A stretch of 64,000 nucleotides of DNA from Plazaster borealis (taxonomy: Eukaryota; Echinodermata; Asteroidea; Forcipulatida; Labidiasteridae), in contig CM037472.1 in the NCBI GenBank assembly GCA_021014325.1, positions 3,906,001 to 3,970,000 of the forward strand, read 5' to 3'. The notes under the pieces are model-generated. The model did not search any database. It was not told where the DNA came from and saw only the letters and a list, made by a program, of their open reading frames with translations. A program made the position numbers and the translations under genes. Position 1 is the stretch's first letter; every line of letters begins with the position of its first letter. Shown here piece after piece: positions 12,701 through 59,350 of the stretch.

Positions 12701-13189
12701 TATTAATTTTCAATTTGACTTTAATAATGAATTTATAATAATGTAGGATGTTTAAATTAATAATAATAATATTGTTAAACTTCAAAAAAAAAAAGAGAAA
12801 ATTAAAAAGACACAGCCTAGGCCTAATTCCAAAGATTTAGTGATTTAGAATGATGAAGAGTGTTCTCTTTGTTTTACCATGGCATGGAGAAAATTTTACG
12901 TGCTCGAGTTTATCGTTGCAATAATCAATGTAAACGTACCTCCAATTACAGCAGCAGCTCCTGCCATCAGCAACCCCGATGATCTCCCCCATTTCCCGGC
13001 ATCCGAGCTGCCTTCTCCCGCAGCACCACCGTGGCCGTGAAACCCACGAAAGTCAAAAATTGAGTTGCATTTTGTTGACGTTGCCACTGCAAGTCCAAAT
13101 CGTTTTGTTTCCCTAATTAGCAAGAAATTGGGTCGGGTTAACCGGCAACACCCAAGTGCAACCCTGCCACCAAGTAACAGTTGAGACAT
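8483..13189 (-). CDS. SUOX: Sulfite oxidase gene, four coding exons, complete
   Basis: Sulfite oxidase oxidises sulfite to sulfate in the mitochondrial intermembrane space and passes electrons to cytochrome c; it ends cysteine and methionine breakdown. Joining 12940-13189, 11357-11431, 10393-10551 and 9750-8483 gives 583 codons plus a TAA stop, with every junction in phase and GT/AG introns. Residues 1 to about 100 are basic, then Gly/Ala/Ser-rich, then hydrophobic, as in a bipartite mitochondrial targeting sequence. The cytochrome b5 domain (about 112-190) has HPGG with presumed haem ligand His151, and YAVH with His175. The molybdenum-cofactor domain follows, with QCAGNRRS holding the presumed Mo-ligand Cys295, then the C-terminal dimerisation domain with GYAWSGGGR. 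The human enzyme is about 545 residues, so the length fits. The start is the first Met of the exon that begins the targeting sequence. No frameshift or internal stop is seen. Its transcription points toward position 1, in the same orientation as the actinin gene upstream. Confidence 0.96.
9797..9940. repeat. Inverted-end repeat, family E, in SUOX intron 3
   Basis: It starts GGGGTCAATTTCACAAAGCA and ends CTTTGTTAAATC, with TTGAGATGAGTTGTCAGTA inside. It matches 26625-26775. Confidence 0.65.
10074..10269 (-). repeat. Palindromic repeat, family A, in SUOX intron 3
   Basis: It starts TGCCCAATTTTATAGAGCT and ends AGCTCTATGAAATTAGGCCC. About 195 bp, the same length as 5321-5516. Confidence 0.8.
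10393..10551 (-). CDS. SUOX: SUOX coding exon 3 (cytochrome b5 domain, first part)
   Basis: A 159-nt exon, phase 1 in and out, with a GTGAGA donor. It encodes ETGIWVTYKNGVYDV and then FVANHPGGDKIMLAG, the cytochrome b5 core with the first haem histidine (residue 151). The acceptor AAAAAG is purine-rich and weak-looking, but it is the only AG that keeps the frame. Confidence 0.9.
10663..10805. mobile_element. Short fold-back element, family D, in SUOX intron 2
   Basis: Inverted arms with ACTAGTCCTAGGCAATGCTA and GATTTCACAAA / TTTGTGAAATC ends. The 9-bp sequence CCTGATCTG occurs on both sides (10654-10662 and 10806-10814), which looks like a target duplication. Confidence 0.7.
11357..11431 (-). 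CDS. SUOX: SUOX coding exon 2
   Basis: A 75-nt exon between a TTTAG acceptor and a GTAAGA donor. It enters and leaves in phase 1. The translation (GIGLSAFVNSSKCAE and on) links the targeting region to the cytochrome b5 domain. The sequence is poorly conserved in the family; the call rests on phase and splice sites. Confidence 0.82.
11688..12372. mobile_element. Inverted-repeat DNA transposon, family G, in SUOX intron 1
   Basis: 685 bp, beginning TTAACCACTTCAC and ending in its reverse complement (GTGAAGTGGTTAA). The inner part (CGTGCTATG..., GAGGGACAGAAGGTA, GGACAGGCTGCCACCATTGT) matches the element at 21064-21711 over its length. No transposase reading frame, so non-autonomous. Confidence 0.8.
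12540..12890. other. Low-complexity AT-rich part of SUOX intron 1
   Basis: A G run (12570-12581), then A/T-rich sequence with short A runs. Nothing coding is seen. Confidence 0.5.
12940..13189 (-). CDS. SUOX: SUOX coding exon 1 (targeting sequence)
   Basis: Starts at ATG (MSQLLLGG) and ends in phase 1 before a GTACGT donor. It encodes a basic, Arg-containing leader, a Gly/Ser-rich stretch and a hydrophobic segment (LLMAGAAAVIGG), as expected for import into the mitochondrial intermembrane space. The 5' untranslated region lies above 13189; its start cannot be seen. Confidence 0.88.
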
Positions 13190-14248
13190 TTTCTAGGAAG
13201 AAATCTCAGACAAAAACACAATAAGTGGAATATCCTCCCCCAGCCCTCACACTCGACTATCCGAAGTCTTTGATCGTGGTTTTTATAATTATGATAGCAT
13301 GAATAGCGCCCTCTTGTGGATTAACCCCGACATTATTAATCTTCGATCCGGGAATCTGTTTTTGTAAAGTTTTGCAGTCTGATAGGCCTACATGCTTGAT
13401 GATAATTTATCTGGTGTCTAACTGTGGTACCATACCCCTTAAAATCCTCGAAAGAGTTCCGGAGATTCCCAGAACACAATATAGGCACAATAAGGGGGGG
13501 GGGGGGGGGTGACACGCCATGCCACTATCAAGCGACTAAATGCAGGCATGTAGGAAGATCATATAAGAGACTAAATTGCAAGCACAAAGTGCGAAGCCAT
13601 TACGGCGTGGGGTACAGGGCCTGCTTTTAAGGGGCGTGGTGCAATCTAGGTCATTTCAAAGGCTTTAAAAGTAATGCCAATAATGCGGTACAAGTGAGTC
13701 CACCTACTTTTGTTCAACATTTTTTCCCCTGTGATAATCGTTTCTTAAAAAATAAACCTAACCACAAATCCAAGCTCAATTGCAAAAGCTCAACACCGCC
13801 TCAACTGCACAACTCAGTTCAACTCATGTCGGGCGAGGTCCACCAGAATTTAGTCCACCAATTTTCTGAGGAAAACATTAGTTTTATGCAAATACTTAAC
13901 GACACAAATCAATTGATGGACAAATATACATCATGGGAAGATTGCAGGCGGGTTTAATGAGTCAATTTGCATAGTACAGAAAATACACATTGAGGGAAAA
14001 AACATTTTGAGACTTTTCGTAAACAATTCATGGTTTGAAATGTTAATATTTGAAGAAAAAATAAAAATAAAATAAAAATCATGTCTACAAATTCCTGACT
14101 ATACTTGATCGATGTTTCTAATCCAATATCTTCATTAATGACAAGTCAAAGTGAACGTCATGAACATGTTGTGAATTCCGATTGATTACAGCTTGCTAGT
14201 CCTAACCCTGCCAAATGCAAAAAATAAAAATAAATAAAAAAACGCACC
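13190..14248. other. Upstream flank of SUOX; dispersed repeat
   Basis: It should contain the SUOX promoter and 5' untranslated region, but I see no decisive motif. The stretch 13428-13500 is the reverse of 27730-27800 (GTGTTCTGGGAAnCTC...), i.e. a dispersed repeat, and contains a run of G. 13585-13620 (GGCGTGGGGTACAGGGCCTG) resembles part of the hAT-like element at 58352. Confidence 0.4.
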
Positions 14249-14366
14249 TGTGCCCAATTTCATAGAGATGCTTAGGCAGAAAATATTGCTTAACACATTT
14301 CTGCGAAACAAAAGTGGTTTATGCTTAGTTACTTTTGTGCTTTAAAAGCAGCTGTATGAAGTTGGC
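14249..14366 (+). repeat. Palindromic repeat, family A, internally deleted
   Basis: Left end TGCCCAATTTCATAGAGATG and right end CAGCTGTATGAAGTTGGCC are present, with much of the middle missing. Confidence 0.65.
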
Positions 14367-14389
14367 CACAGTTTATTGTAAAATCCCAT

Positions 14390-14600
14390 ACTCAGTTGCA
14401 TTGTATGCATTCAGCAGGTTGTGTGGTTAAAGCAACCTTCAGTGCATATTGGTACATTTTGCAATGCCCAGCGCAAGGCTGGCATGAACCAGATCACTTC
14501 ACAATGCTAGAATCCTCTTGTTGCATTTTGCTGCATTCAGCAGGGCTTTTATTTCAACGGTGTGCATTCAATGCAGGGTGCCGAGAAAACACCCTGAGAC
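14390..14600 (+). repeat. Dispersed repeat (GCATTCAGCAGG family)
   Basis: It matches 34730-35000 (motifs CCCAGCGC.AAGGCTGG, TTCACTTCACAATGC, TTGCATTTTGCTGCA). Several CATTnAGCAGG motifs recur inside both copies. Confidence 0.65.
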
Positions 14601-16740
14601 TCCGAAAAATGATAATGCCTGTGTGTGACAACTTATTCTAAAAATTCTCACTGAGACAAACACGAAACATCAAAACCATAGTAACTGAATTCATAACCAA
14701 AATTAATAGTTATTTATTACAAGCTCTCCCAAATTCCCACTCTAATACTTAGCATTTTTATATAATAAGTCAGTTATTGTTTTTTTATTAGTTTTCCCCA
14801 GTACTCAATACAATGCAATGTGCATCAGAGAACATTCCATTCCCCAATATGCTCCTGCATATTTAAACCACTTCAAAAATACTCGGAGTTTGTCATTATG
14901 CAGCAGAAGATTATTAAAACTAAACTACATTTTTAACCCAAACAATGACTACGGTATATTTAAATTTTTCATTTACATAGATAAAGGTAGATTGGGTGGT
15001 TCTGAAAACAAATGGTTGCATTCTAAAACTACATGCCGGTGCTGTTTATCCTAACGCTATCAAAAAAATTGTTTCAAACGAAATAGTCACCAAATGATTG
15101 TTTTACATGGGGACTTTTGCTTAACCTCAATTTAGGTTCTGGCTCCATGCTCTGTTTGATGTTGAACCACTGCGCGAAATGCACACTGCTCCAAAATTAA
15201 TGATGGATCCTAACAAGCTGGAGCCAGAGCCAGAGCCAGAGCCCAAGCCAGAATCAGAATTGGCAGCTACGGCTATGGCTACGACTTTTGCCAAGGGTGT
15301 TGCTAAGGACATCCTATATTTCAACACATGACGCGGAAATCAAGCCGTAGCCGTAGCCTCCAATTCAGACACGGCCTAAGTTTGGAAAATGCCCATAGAC
15401 TGTTAACTGTTTACCTTCACATTCCTGAGCTTGATAAATTATACAGGACTTTGGCTTTCTTATCACTTGAACAAAAAACATTGACATGGATTATCTTGAA
15501 CATCAGAAAGAAGTGTAGTTTATTTTTATTATCAATAGTTGCCCCTGGAAACATTTCAGAATTTTAAATCAAATGATACTCTAATAAAACCTAAATTTCC
15601 CAAATTCAAACACTAAGCCATCCTGACGGGCCTTTGGAATTTGTAGTGTTACAAATAGTTTCACCAGTACAGTCTTTGGTACAAACATTTTAAAGTTTGA
15701 TTCCTGACAACTACGTTTTTTGTGCTTTTCTTTATACGAAACATACAAACAAAAATTTAAATAAAAACAAAATCTGAGGGAAGAACAGTTTATTTCTTTG
15801 TTTTGCATCTTGTAAATTTGGTTCGCACACGCCCTCACTCAAAACAAAAATACTGCAAGTTCCCTATTAACCAATTTTTTAAAGTGAAGGATTCCAAAGG
15901 ACTGGGTCCGGAGGGCCTCTCTGTAAAAATAAAAGGCTTATCACTGGGTCAGGCATTCCAATCTTATCCAAGTCCAAACAATTTGGTGTGGAGTCACATA
16001 GGAGAAGGGGATTGAGGTAACACACTGGCCAAGCTGCCTAGGGTTACAGAATATTATGATCCAGTGTTTATTTAATGTAGATTTTGTTGTCCATAGATCT
16101 GTAGAGGATGTATAGTTTCTACTTCTAAAATAATTAAAGACTGTTTCATGAGGGCTTGAGCATCAAGGCATTTCTTTTTTAGGACGTCAGATTTTTATAA
16201 AACAATTTCATTTCATTTCGATTAGTGCAGGAAGAATTAGTCTGACAAAAACCATACGGGACTACCTTTGTTATCAACAGAATAAAGCCACTTAATACTA
16301 CTTACTGTTTACTCTAAAATAAAATGTACCCATAAAAATAAAAATAAAAAAACAAAAACTATGAACAGAATATATATTTTCTTGCATTATTTGAAATAAG
16401 GTTCATTACGAACTAACTGTCAAAAAAATTGATTGTGAAATTACTTTTCTTTATTGTGAAAATAAAGGTTTATAATGCATGAGGAAGTCAATAATAATTA
16501 ACTGTAAACAAACAGAATTCATGAAATGATTATACATTTACACTTTTTAAGAGTGAAGCAACATTTGAGAATCAAGTGTAAAATCCAATGTATTAGCTTA
16601 AATAACATACTTTGACATCCACGGAAAGGGTAGAAATTTAATGTTTAAACTCTGCTAAATCAAACTTCACCAGACGCTTTAAGGAAATGTCATTTAAATA
16701 CGGCTTGGCTATCATTAATTTAGATTTATTCATTGTTTCA
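14601..16740. other. Intergenic, mostly without recognisable features
   Basis: At 15215-15376 there is a block with GAGCCAGAGCCAGAGCC and GGCTACGGCTATGGCTACGA, related to 20580-20760 and 33545-33655; this is a dispersed repeat. The rest is AT-rich with no coding signal. Confidence 0.45.
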
Positions 16741-16883
16741 TAGAACCCTTTGCATATGACCTCACAAGCTAAAATAGCGCCCTCACTGAGGTCAAAGAAA
16801 GACCTATCATTGGCTGAGAATGGACGTGATGTACACATTTCTACTGTTTGACCTCAGCAATGGTGGCCTAAGCAATGGGTCTA
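16741..16883. mobile_element. Short inverted-repeat element, family F
   Basis: It starts TAGAACCCTTTGCA and ends AGCAATGGGTCTA, with CTCACTGAGGTCAAAGAAAG and TTTGACCTCAGCAATGG inside. Same family as 42595-42727 and 50540-50683. Confidence 0.7.
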
Positions 16884-17985
16884 TATCTTCCCTCGAGGCT
16901 AAAATCCAACTAAACGCAATAACACGAGAAATCAAGCTTGATCTAGATTTTCTGGTTATAAAGCACCATTTGAAACAATCAACGCAAAGTTATAGTTAAT
17001 TTTGCCTGGTTGCTATATTACTGGACAAGACATCGAATCTCATCATGCAATTTTACAGCCGGGTTCTGTCACATTATCTTTGAGCTCTACACAAGCAATA
17101 AAACAAAGACTCAAGCAAAGATTACAGCTTTTGGTAGCAAACTTAAAAATATATTGTATAACAACCCCGATTACTGCCACATTGATGTCTTTCTTTTCAG
17201 CAGACTCATATATACTGTGGCATTTATTATTCGTCTACTGTTGAATCTGCAAGTATACATTTACATATTCTTAAATGTGACTAACGAATAAATTTCTTAG
17301 GGGGCTCACCACTACCGTACAAATGATGAGTAAGGCACTGCTTAAATCCATTGTTTTCATAATAATAATAATTCAATTTTAAATTCTTATTTGGTATAGT
17401 TTTTTTTCTTCAAGATTTAGTTAATATACCTTAAATCTACAAACAAAAATGTTAACAATCACCATCAGTCATAAACAGTAAATAAAAATGAGTAATTTTA
17501 AAGAATTTTTTTTTATAGTTAATCTTGCTTTTTATGCAAACGGAAATATATAACAAACTTGTAGTAACACATCCCATCAACTATTATCCCTGAAGTAACT
17601 AAATATCTAAACTAAGCAATGAACTATAAAAGTTGATAGTTATCTATAACTAAGTGGTAAAACCAACTAACCGGGTTTAAAGCAAACTATAAACAGAGTA
17701 TGTTGTAAACAGGTCTGAATCCATGTGGATGTAACTGGATATCAGTGAAATGTTTAACAGCACATCAACACATTGACGACATTTCAGATGTCATCACAGT
17801 TTAGCAAAACATGTAAAAGCAAATGCCTTACTGTCCCAAACCCATCAATGTTCTCCACTCTGTGATAAAACTCAACACCCAAAAATGTGTGGACTGTGAT
17901 AAGATTTGTCTGCCTGGCCTCATGCTAAGAGTGGGTGGCTAGAGTACAGTAGCAAATCCATCAAATATATGCTGATGTGCATTCA
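16884..17985. other. AT-rich intergenic stretch
   Basis: I see no gene, RNA or repeat family here. Confidence 0.5.
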
Positions 17986-17989
17986 CTAT

Positions 17990-18310
17990 TTGACTATGGT
18001 TGAGTAGGCAGAATCGAGTAGCCAGCAAAATGACTCAGGTGGGAGTAGCCAAATGTTAGTAGCCTGCAAAGGCCTCAGATGTGAATGGTCAAAACTGACT
18101 ACCAAGCAAAAAGACCGAGGTTTGAGTAGCGAGCAAAAGGCCTTACATATAGGTGTGAGTAGCCAGAACTGAGTAGCCATAAAAAGCCTGAAGAATGCGA
18201 GTAACCAGCAAAATGACTCAGGTGAGAGCAGCCAAAATTGAGTAGCCAGCAATCAGCATCAGGTATGAGTAGCCAGCAAAAGGCCTCAGGTGTAAGGAGC
18301 CAGCTCACAG
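17990..18310. repeat. Minisatellite, GAGTAGCCAGCAAAA type
   Basis: About ten degenerate units with the core GAGTAGCCAGCAAAA followed by GnCTCAGGTGT. Unit length varies around 27-33 bp. Minus-strand reading frames through it are long only because of the repeat. Confidence 0.8.
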
Positions 18311-19324
18311 TCTTTAAAATATGTACACTCATTTTAGTCACTACACAAGTGTAGTTGAGTGGACGTAGTTGAGTGGTTGGTCAGGCGAAGCCAAGTAGTC
18401 TAACATCATTCAGAATGATAATTTATATCCTTGTGGAAAAGTGGTGTTTTTGATGAATATGATACATGCACTTCACCATAATTGCTTCTCTTCACCCCGG
18501 AGTAAAATGGTCTTGACCCTTGGGCAACAACATGGAGTACTTTTTGTAACCAGTGTGATAGATTAAGTGCTGAACAAGACTCCATTAAATATTGTATTAT
18601 GTTCATTTTTTTTTTTTTTTAAATTTTCATTATTTGTTACTAAATCGCAACATTGCTCCAATAACATTTCTTCATTCAATGAAAATATAAAACAGCTACA
18701 CTGCCACTTCAATGCTGCACATCTTACATCTATTACTCATTTTTTTATTTGATTTATTGGAAAGAAATTTGATTTTAAAAGGGTCATTTGGATTAACCAT
18801 TGGAGGGAGGATGGGGGTTCATAAATTCCCCCCCTGGAAGCGTGACGTCAATGAGGTTGGAGTCTGTGCTACCAATTAAAAAACCCAAGAACATCAGTAG
18901 TTTGGTGACAAAATGAAACAAAATATAAAACGTAAACAACAACAGGTATCAACTGACAAATCTCTTATAAAACAATAAAATGCGTCTTGATGGAAAGTCT
19001 TAAAAAAAGGCAAGACTTTCTTTTGAATATTGTGACTTCTTTTTGGGGAAAACGACACAATAAAATTACCAAACTCACTGCTATCTACCAAACACTTCTG
19101 TGACTTTGTAATGCTGCCACTGGTTGAAAACCTGAGCAAGAACTCAGCCTTGGAGAAAAGAAGGCTGCGTTCATCAAGCACCTATTAGAATACTCGTGGA
19201 GCATTGGAAGTAACGAGCACCCCAGCCCGAACATCTGACGTCACACTTTGAGGCTCTTGAATAACGCCAGATACCAGCCTTTAGAACCTGGCAGTTACCT
19301 GCCAGATGTACCTTTGACCTTGCA

Positions 19325-19510
19325 TGCCATAACGTTGTGTGTGTACCATACACACAAACACACACACCCAAACACCTGCAATCGGGGACCTCCTATTGTC
19401 CCTCTTTTGTTTGTAGTCTGTTTGGCAACAGCTCCCATTGGTTTTGTACACTCTCCAACTGGGGACCTTCCTCCAACCAGGGACCCTATTGTCCTCCCCT
19501 ATTAGAATGT
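19325..19510 (+). repeat. Dispersed repeat with CA-rich start
   Basis: After a CACACA stretch the sequence GGGGACCTCCTATTGTCCCT and TGGCAACAGCTCCCATTGG is found again, reversed, at 59165-59350. Confidence 0.65.
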
Positions 19511-19555
19511 GTATACCTACCCACACCCGCCCAAGTGTGTAGTGTCACTATCAGT

Positions 19556-19742
19556 CTGGGCCCAATTTCAAAGAGCTGCTTTTATACGCAGAAAATTTTG
19601 CTGAACCATTTTATGCTAAGCAAAACTTAGCAGGATACCAGTCAAAGATGGTGCATGCGACATGGTACTCTGGCTGGTAACCTTGAGCTGGTAAACATAA
19701 TTTTGTTGTGCTTAGCTACTTTTTGTGCTCTATGATTTTGCA
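19556..19742 (+). repeat. Palindromic repeat, family A, 3' of ACTN
   Basis: Left end TGGGCCCAATTTCAAAGAGC, family body (GCTGGTAACCTTGAGCTGG). The right end is cut at GTGCTCTATGA. Confidence 0.7.
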
Positions 19743-19921
19743 GCCTGGTAGTTATGGGTCATGGTATGCATATGTCTATCCAATGAAACCATTGGGTTTG
19801 TAAGACCAGTGCCTTGTGGATAAAGACAGGGGACCAGTCTACAAGCACCCAACCCTGACTAATAAAATGTCAACAGCAGTCAGGAAGGGGGGAGGGAGAA
19901 GTAAAAACAACTATACATTTG

Positions 19922-19927
19922 TTTAAT
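19922..19927 (-). terminator. Candidate poly(A) signal of ACTN
   Basis: ATTAAA on the minus strand about 345 nt after the stop codon. No AATAAA is seen nearer. A distal AATAAA pair lies around 18741-18760. Which one is used cannot be told from the sequence. Confidence 0.2.
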
Positions 19928-20272
19928 ATACATCTGTGTAAATATTCGTTGTATATGGATTGAGAAGCCCACAGCATAACTTCTATAACACCAACTGGCC
20001 TACTAACAAATGCTGCATCTCTCATCCAACTCATCAGTTAAAACCAACAACAACAAAACGAAAACAATAAAACCTAATTATCTAATGTGAAAGAGCAGAT
20101 CTTAAACAGAAGTTTGGTAGTAGAGGAGGAAAGAAAAAGAAAAAAAATTGAAAAAAACAAAACCCAACCAATATACACTCTTGCTACAGCTGTTGGTATC
20201 CAACTAAAAGTACCATGAATTCACCTTTGTATATAATAACTGTATCAACTACACTGTACTATTGTAAAGCTC

Positions 20273-55705
<35,433 letters not shown>

Positions 55706-55984
55706 CTGAGGATGTCACAGAGAGAGAGACAGAGAATTAATGTCAGAGTTAATGTCAGTATTTCTGTGAAGTTCACAAGGACAAAATACAGTGCAAGTAG
55801 TACAGGTAGAATACATTAGACACCATTGGGTCCACTCTACATGCATCTACTCAACCCATTCCCATACACACAGTGTAAAGTGAAGACACAAAAGGGTCTC
55901 ACTCTATGCAATGGAGCTAGAGCCATTTTCAGACCATCAGTTTTATTAATGAGTGTGACAACAACCATTTAATTTCCAATCAGT

Positions 55985-56114
55985 TCATTCTATCATGTTT
56001 CATTCTAAGATCTTTTATTATTATTATTTATTATTATTATCATTTAATCCTATCATTTCATTGTACAGTATCATTTCATTCTATCATTTCATTCTATCAT
56101 TTCATTCTAAGATC

Positions 56115-56153
<39 letters not shown>

Positions 56154-56830
56154 CATTCAATCCTATCATTTCATTGTACAGTATCATTTCACTCATCAAT
56201 TTATTCTATCATTTAATCCTATCATTTCATTGTACAGTATATCATTTCATTCTATCATTTCATTCTATCGTTTCATTCTATTATTTCATTGTACAGTATC
56301 ATTTCACTCCATCATTTCACTCTAACATTTCATTCTATCAATTAATCCTATCATTTCACTCTAACATTTCATTCTATCAATTCATTCTATCAATTAATTC
56401 TATCATTTCATTCTATCATTTAATACAATCATTTTATTATACAGTATAATTTCACTCTATCCTTTCAATCTATTGTTTCATTCTATCAATTAATGCTATA
56501 ATTTCATTATTTCATTTAATATTATCATTTCATTATACAGTACATGTACCATTTCACTCTATCATTTCATTTTATTGTTTCATTCTATCAATTAATGCTA
56601 TCATTTCATTTTATCATTTAATACTATCATTTTATTGTACAGTATCATTTCACTCTATCATTTCTTTCTATTGTTTCATTCTATCAATTAATCCTATCAT
56701 TTCATTCTATTGTTTCATTTTATCAATTAATCCTGTCATTTCATTCATATTATTGCTTTCTATCACTTGATACTATCATTTGACATTTGATTCTATCATT
56801 TCGATCTGTCATTTTGTAATTTCATTCTGC
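55985..56830 (+). repeat. TATCATTTCATTC minisatellite with ATT microsatellites
   Basis: About 850 bp made of TATCATTTCATTC-like units and higher-order blocks bounded by TTGTACAGTATCATTTCACT. Two (TTA)n tracts lie at 56018-56041 and 56117-56153. Open frames through it are repeat artefacts. Confidence 0.9.
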
Positions 56831-57088
56831 AATGAACACTGTACTGTACAATACATATTTTACTCTCCATATCTAGACTGCATAGCACTAAGCACTCTTG
56901 ATATTCATTCATCAAACGTTAGAAGAAATATGGCAGGAATTGTCCCAGGGCAGTCTTTTATGAGAGCCAGGCATGAAGTTATGTACCTGTAGGTTTTTTT
57001 TCTATTAAAGGATATAGATGTGCAACATAAAATAGTTTGTGGCCAAGGGAAAAGTCTATTGTATTGAACATCACAGTATCATAATGCA

Positions 57089-57345
57089 TGGCGTGTCGTG
57101 GCCGAGCGGTTAACAGCACCGGACTCAAGCTCTGGTTGTTCTGATCAGCAGAGTGTGGGTTCGAGTCCGGGCGGTCATGGCACTTACATGTATGTCCCTG
57201 AGCAATGGGAGGACATGTAAGTTGTAGGTCCCTTGTACTATACTAGGACTGGTTGTCTACGTAAAAGAACCCAGAACACTGAAGCCACTGTTTCTGGTTC
57301 ACATAGCAAGCACCCTTAATTACAGTGATTAAGTTCACTTATGAG
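57089..57345 (+). mobile_element. tRNA-derived SINE, type 1
   Basis: Head GCGTGTCGTGGCCGAGCGGT TAACAGCACC with A box, B box GGGTTCGAGTCCGGG. The body has TACGTAAAAGAACCCAGAAC and ends toward ACCCTTAATTACAG. Confidence 0.8.
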
Positions 57346-57489
57346 GCATCCTTGGTTTTATTAACAGAAATATATAATAATAATAATTAATTTTGACGAA
57401 AATTCACAAGATCAGTCGTACTACATGTGTGTAACTACAGGATTAATGTAGTAAATTTTTCATTGTTTAATCCAACATTATTTTAAAAT

Positions 57490-58340
57490 TTTCCTTGAGG
57501 TTTATGACTTGATTAAAAAAAAAAAAAAATCATTAGTTCTTAAATAGCACATCTTATAGTTTTATAGTTCAATGCGCTTTACATGTACGTCACTCCAAAC
57601 CACCACAATAATGTACATTAAATATATGGCATACATTGTTAAGTGCAATAATGCCTACAATTTTACACTGGACAGGCTAAAAACTATAAACTAGCATTTC
57701 ACATTTCACATTATCAAATCCCCCCCCCTCGTGAAACATCCTGTGTCCATGGACATGCTAGAACCTTCATGAAGGATTGTACTTCCTGTGTCCCCCCCCT
57801 GACATTCACAGTTCCTGCTCAAGGCTCAAGCCAGGAAGTGATGTTGTTGTGGCAGATACTCTTCATCAAATTAACTCAAGGAAAGCAACCATGTATAATA
57901 TATGCAGAATATATCAACTGCTTCACCAAGTTCACGCATCATTACTTTCCATACAGAAACATGAATCATAATACAATTTACAATACACATAAACACACGT
58001 TCTGCTTATTATTTGATAATAAAATTGTCAGGAAGGAGTTTTAACTCCACAAATTTAAAAGACAGGGTGCACGTACAATTCATTGTACACGTTCATGATA
58101 GGTTTAAAGATGGAAAATTATGATTTTAAAGCTTAGAATTAGATTTTATGCATTATGTACACGTATACCAGAGTGTTAGCCTGAGGGGTGTCTGGGTGTC
58201 TTTTGGACACCCTGTTTTAAATTTACATGTAAATGTATTGTAAGTGAACAATTTGGACACCCAGTTTTTAAATTTCCAGCAAATTTGGACACCCTTTTAC
58301 CAAATCCTGGCTAAAACCTTGCGTGTACAGAGAGGCTGCT
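57490..58340. other. Probable ACTN intron 1, no gene seen
   Basis: A-rich tract at 57514-57529. A short duplicated TTTGGACACCC motif lies at 58190-58290. Nothing coding. Confidence 0.4.
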
Positions 58341-58351
58341 GCATGCTGATG

Positions 58352-58887
58352 CAGTGTTCTCCAACTTTGAAAATTAAAGGTTGGTGCTTAGTGTGGTGAA
58401 AACTGCAAGGGGGTACGTACAATGCGAGCGCGAAGCGAGAAGCCCCTACGGCGTGGGGTCCGGGGCCCGCTCAAGGGCCCCGAGAAAAATTTTGATCCTA
58501 GATGCTCTGTGGTGCATTCTAAGGTGAATCCTGGTCACTTTCCTCAGACTTTTTTGAGGAAATATTTTTACAGTTTTTAAGAACTTAAAGTAAAATACTG
58601 GTTTTCTAAACACTTACTTGAAATAAAAACCAATTTAATTTAATTTATTGGTACCAATTTATCTTAGGCACCCACTAGAGGAAACGTATGTGTCCGGTAG
58701 CCCGACCGCATTTCTTTTTCTTACCTTGTAATTCCGTGTTACTAGTGTGCTCAAAAAACAAAACAAAAAAAAAAGATTTTTTTTTTTTTTTTTTTTTTAA
58801 AAGCGTGGCGGCGATTATAAAAGCGTGGCGCGCGCCGCAGAAAGCGTGGCGGTGCGCCACATCTTTTCTAAAGGTTGGAGAACACTG
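58352..58887. mobile_element. hAT-like non-autonomous element
   Basis: 536 bp with ends CAGTGTTCTCCAACTTT and AAAGGTTGGAGAACACTG, flanked on both sides by TGATG (58347-58351 and 58888-58892). The CAGTG start is of hAT type. It contains a very GC-rich block (GCGAGCGCGAAGCGAGAAGC) and a T-run next to a GCGTGGCG repeat. No transposase frame. Confidence 0.75.
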
Positions 58888-59164
58888 TGATGAAAGCAGG
58901 GAAAATTAGGGGAAATGTCACTGGTCAGGGTCAGAGATGTCATGCCTTGAGTGTCATTTGTGTACATGTAGGGACAAGGTCACTCGCCCTGACAAAATGA
59001 CCCCTTCAATTTAGAAAATCATACTGTATAGGGCCCCCTTTTTTTAAAAGTGGAACCGTGGTCAAGTTCAGGGCATGGCAATTGGCCTTTGTACGAATTC
59101 ATACATACATGTACGAATTCAGAGGTAATGGCGGTTACATAGGTATACCATGGGTATACACTAT

Positions 59165-59350
59165 TCAAACCAGGGATGTACAAAATATATCAAAATAGGA
59201 CAACACGGTTGGGTGAAGGTCCCAAGTTGAAAAGTATGTACAAAACCAATGGGAGCTGTTGCCAAAAGGTTTAAGTACAAACAAAAGAGGGATAATAGGA
59301 GGTCCCCAACACTTTGCTTGAGTGGGTGTGTGTGTGCGGGGAGGGGGGGG
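59165..59350 (-). repeat. Dispersed repeat shared with 19325-19510
   Basis: CCAATGGGAGCTGTTGCCAA and GGGATAATAGGAGGTCCCC are the reverse complement of the other copy, with a GT-rich end. Confidence 0.65.

Noticed and set aside
17986..18341. Two overlapping minus-strand frames with repeated FCWLL motifs
   Set aside because: Products of the minisatellite; repeat units are out of phase with codons and degenerate.
55985..56830. CRISPR array
   Set aside because: Units are short, continuous and without unique spacers, in an animal genome; it is a minisatellite.
57089..57180. tRNA gene
   Set aside because: A and B boxes are present, but the cloverleaf is imperfect and the head continues into a SINE body shared with other copies.
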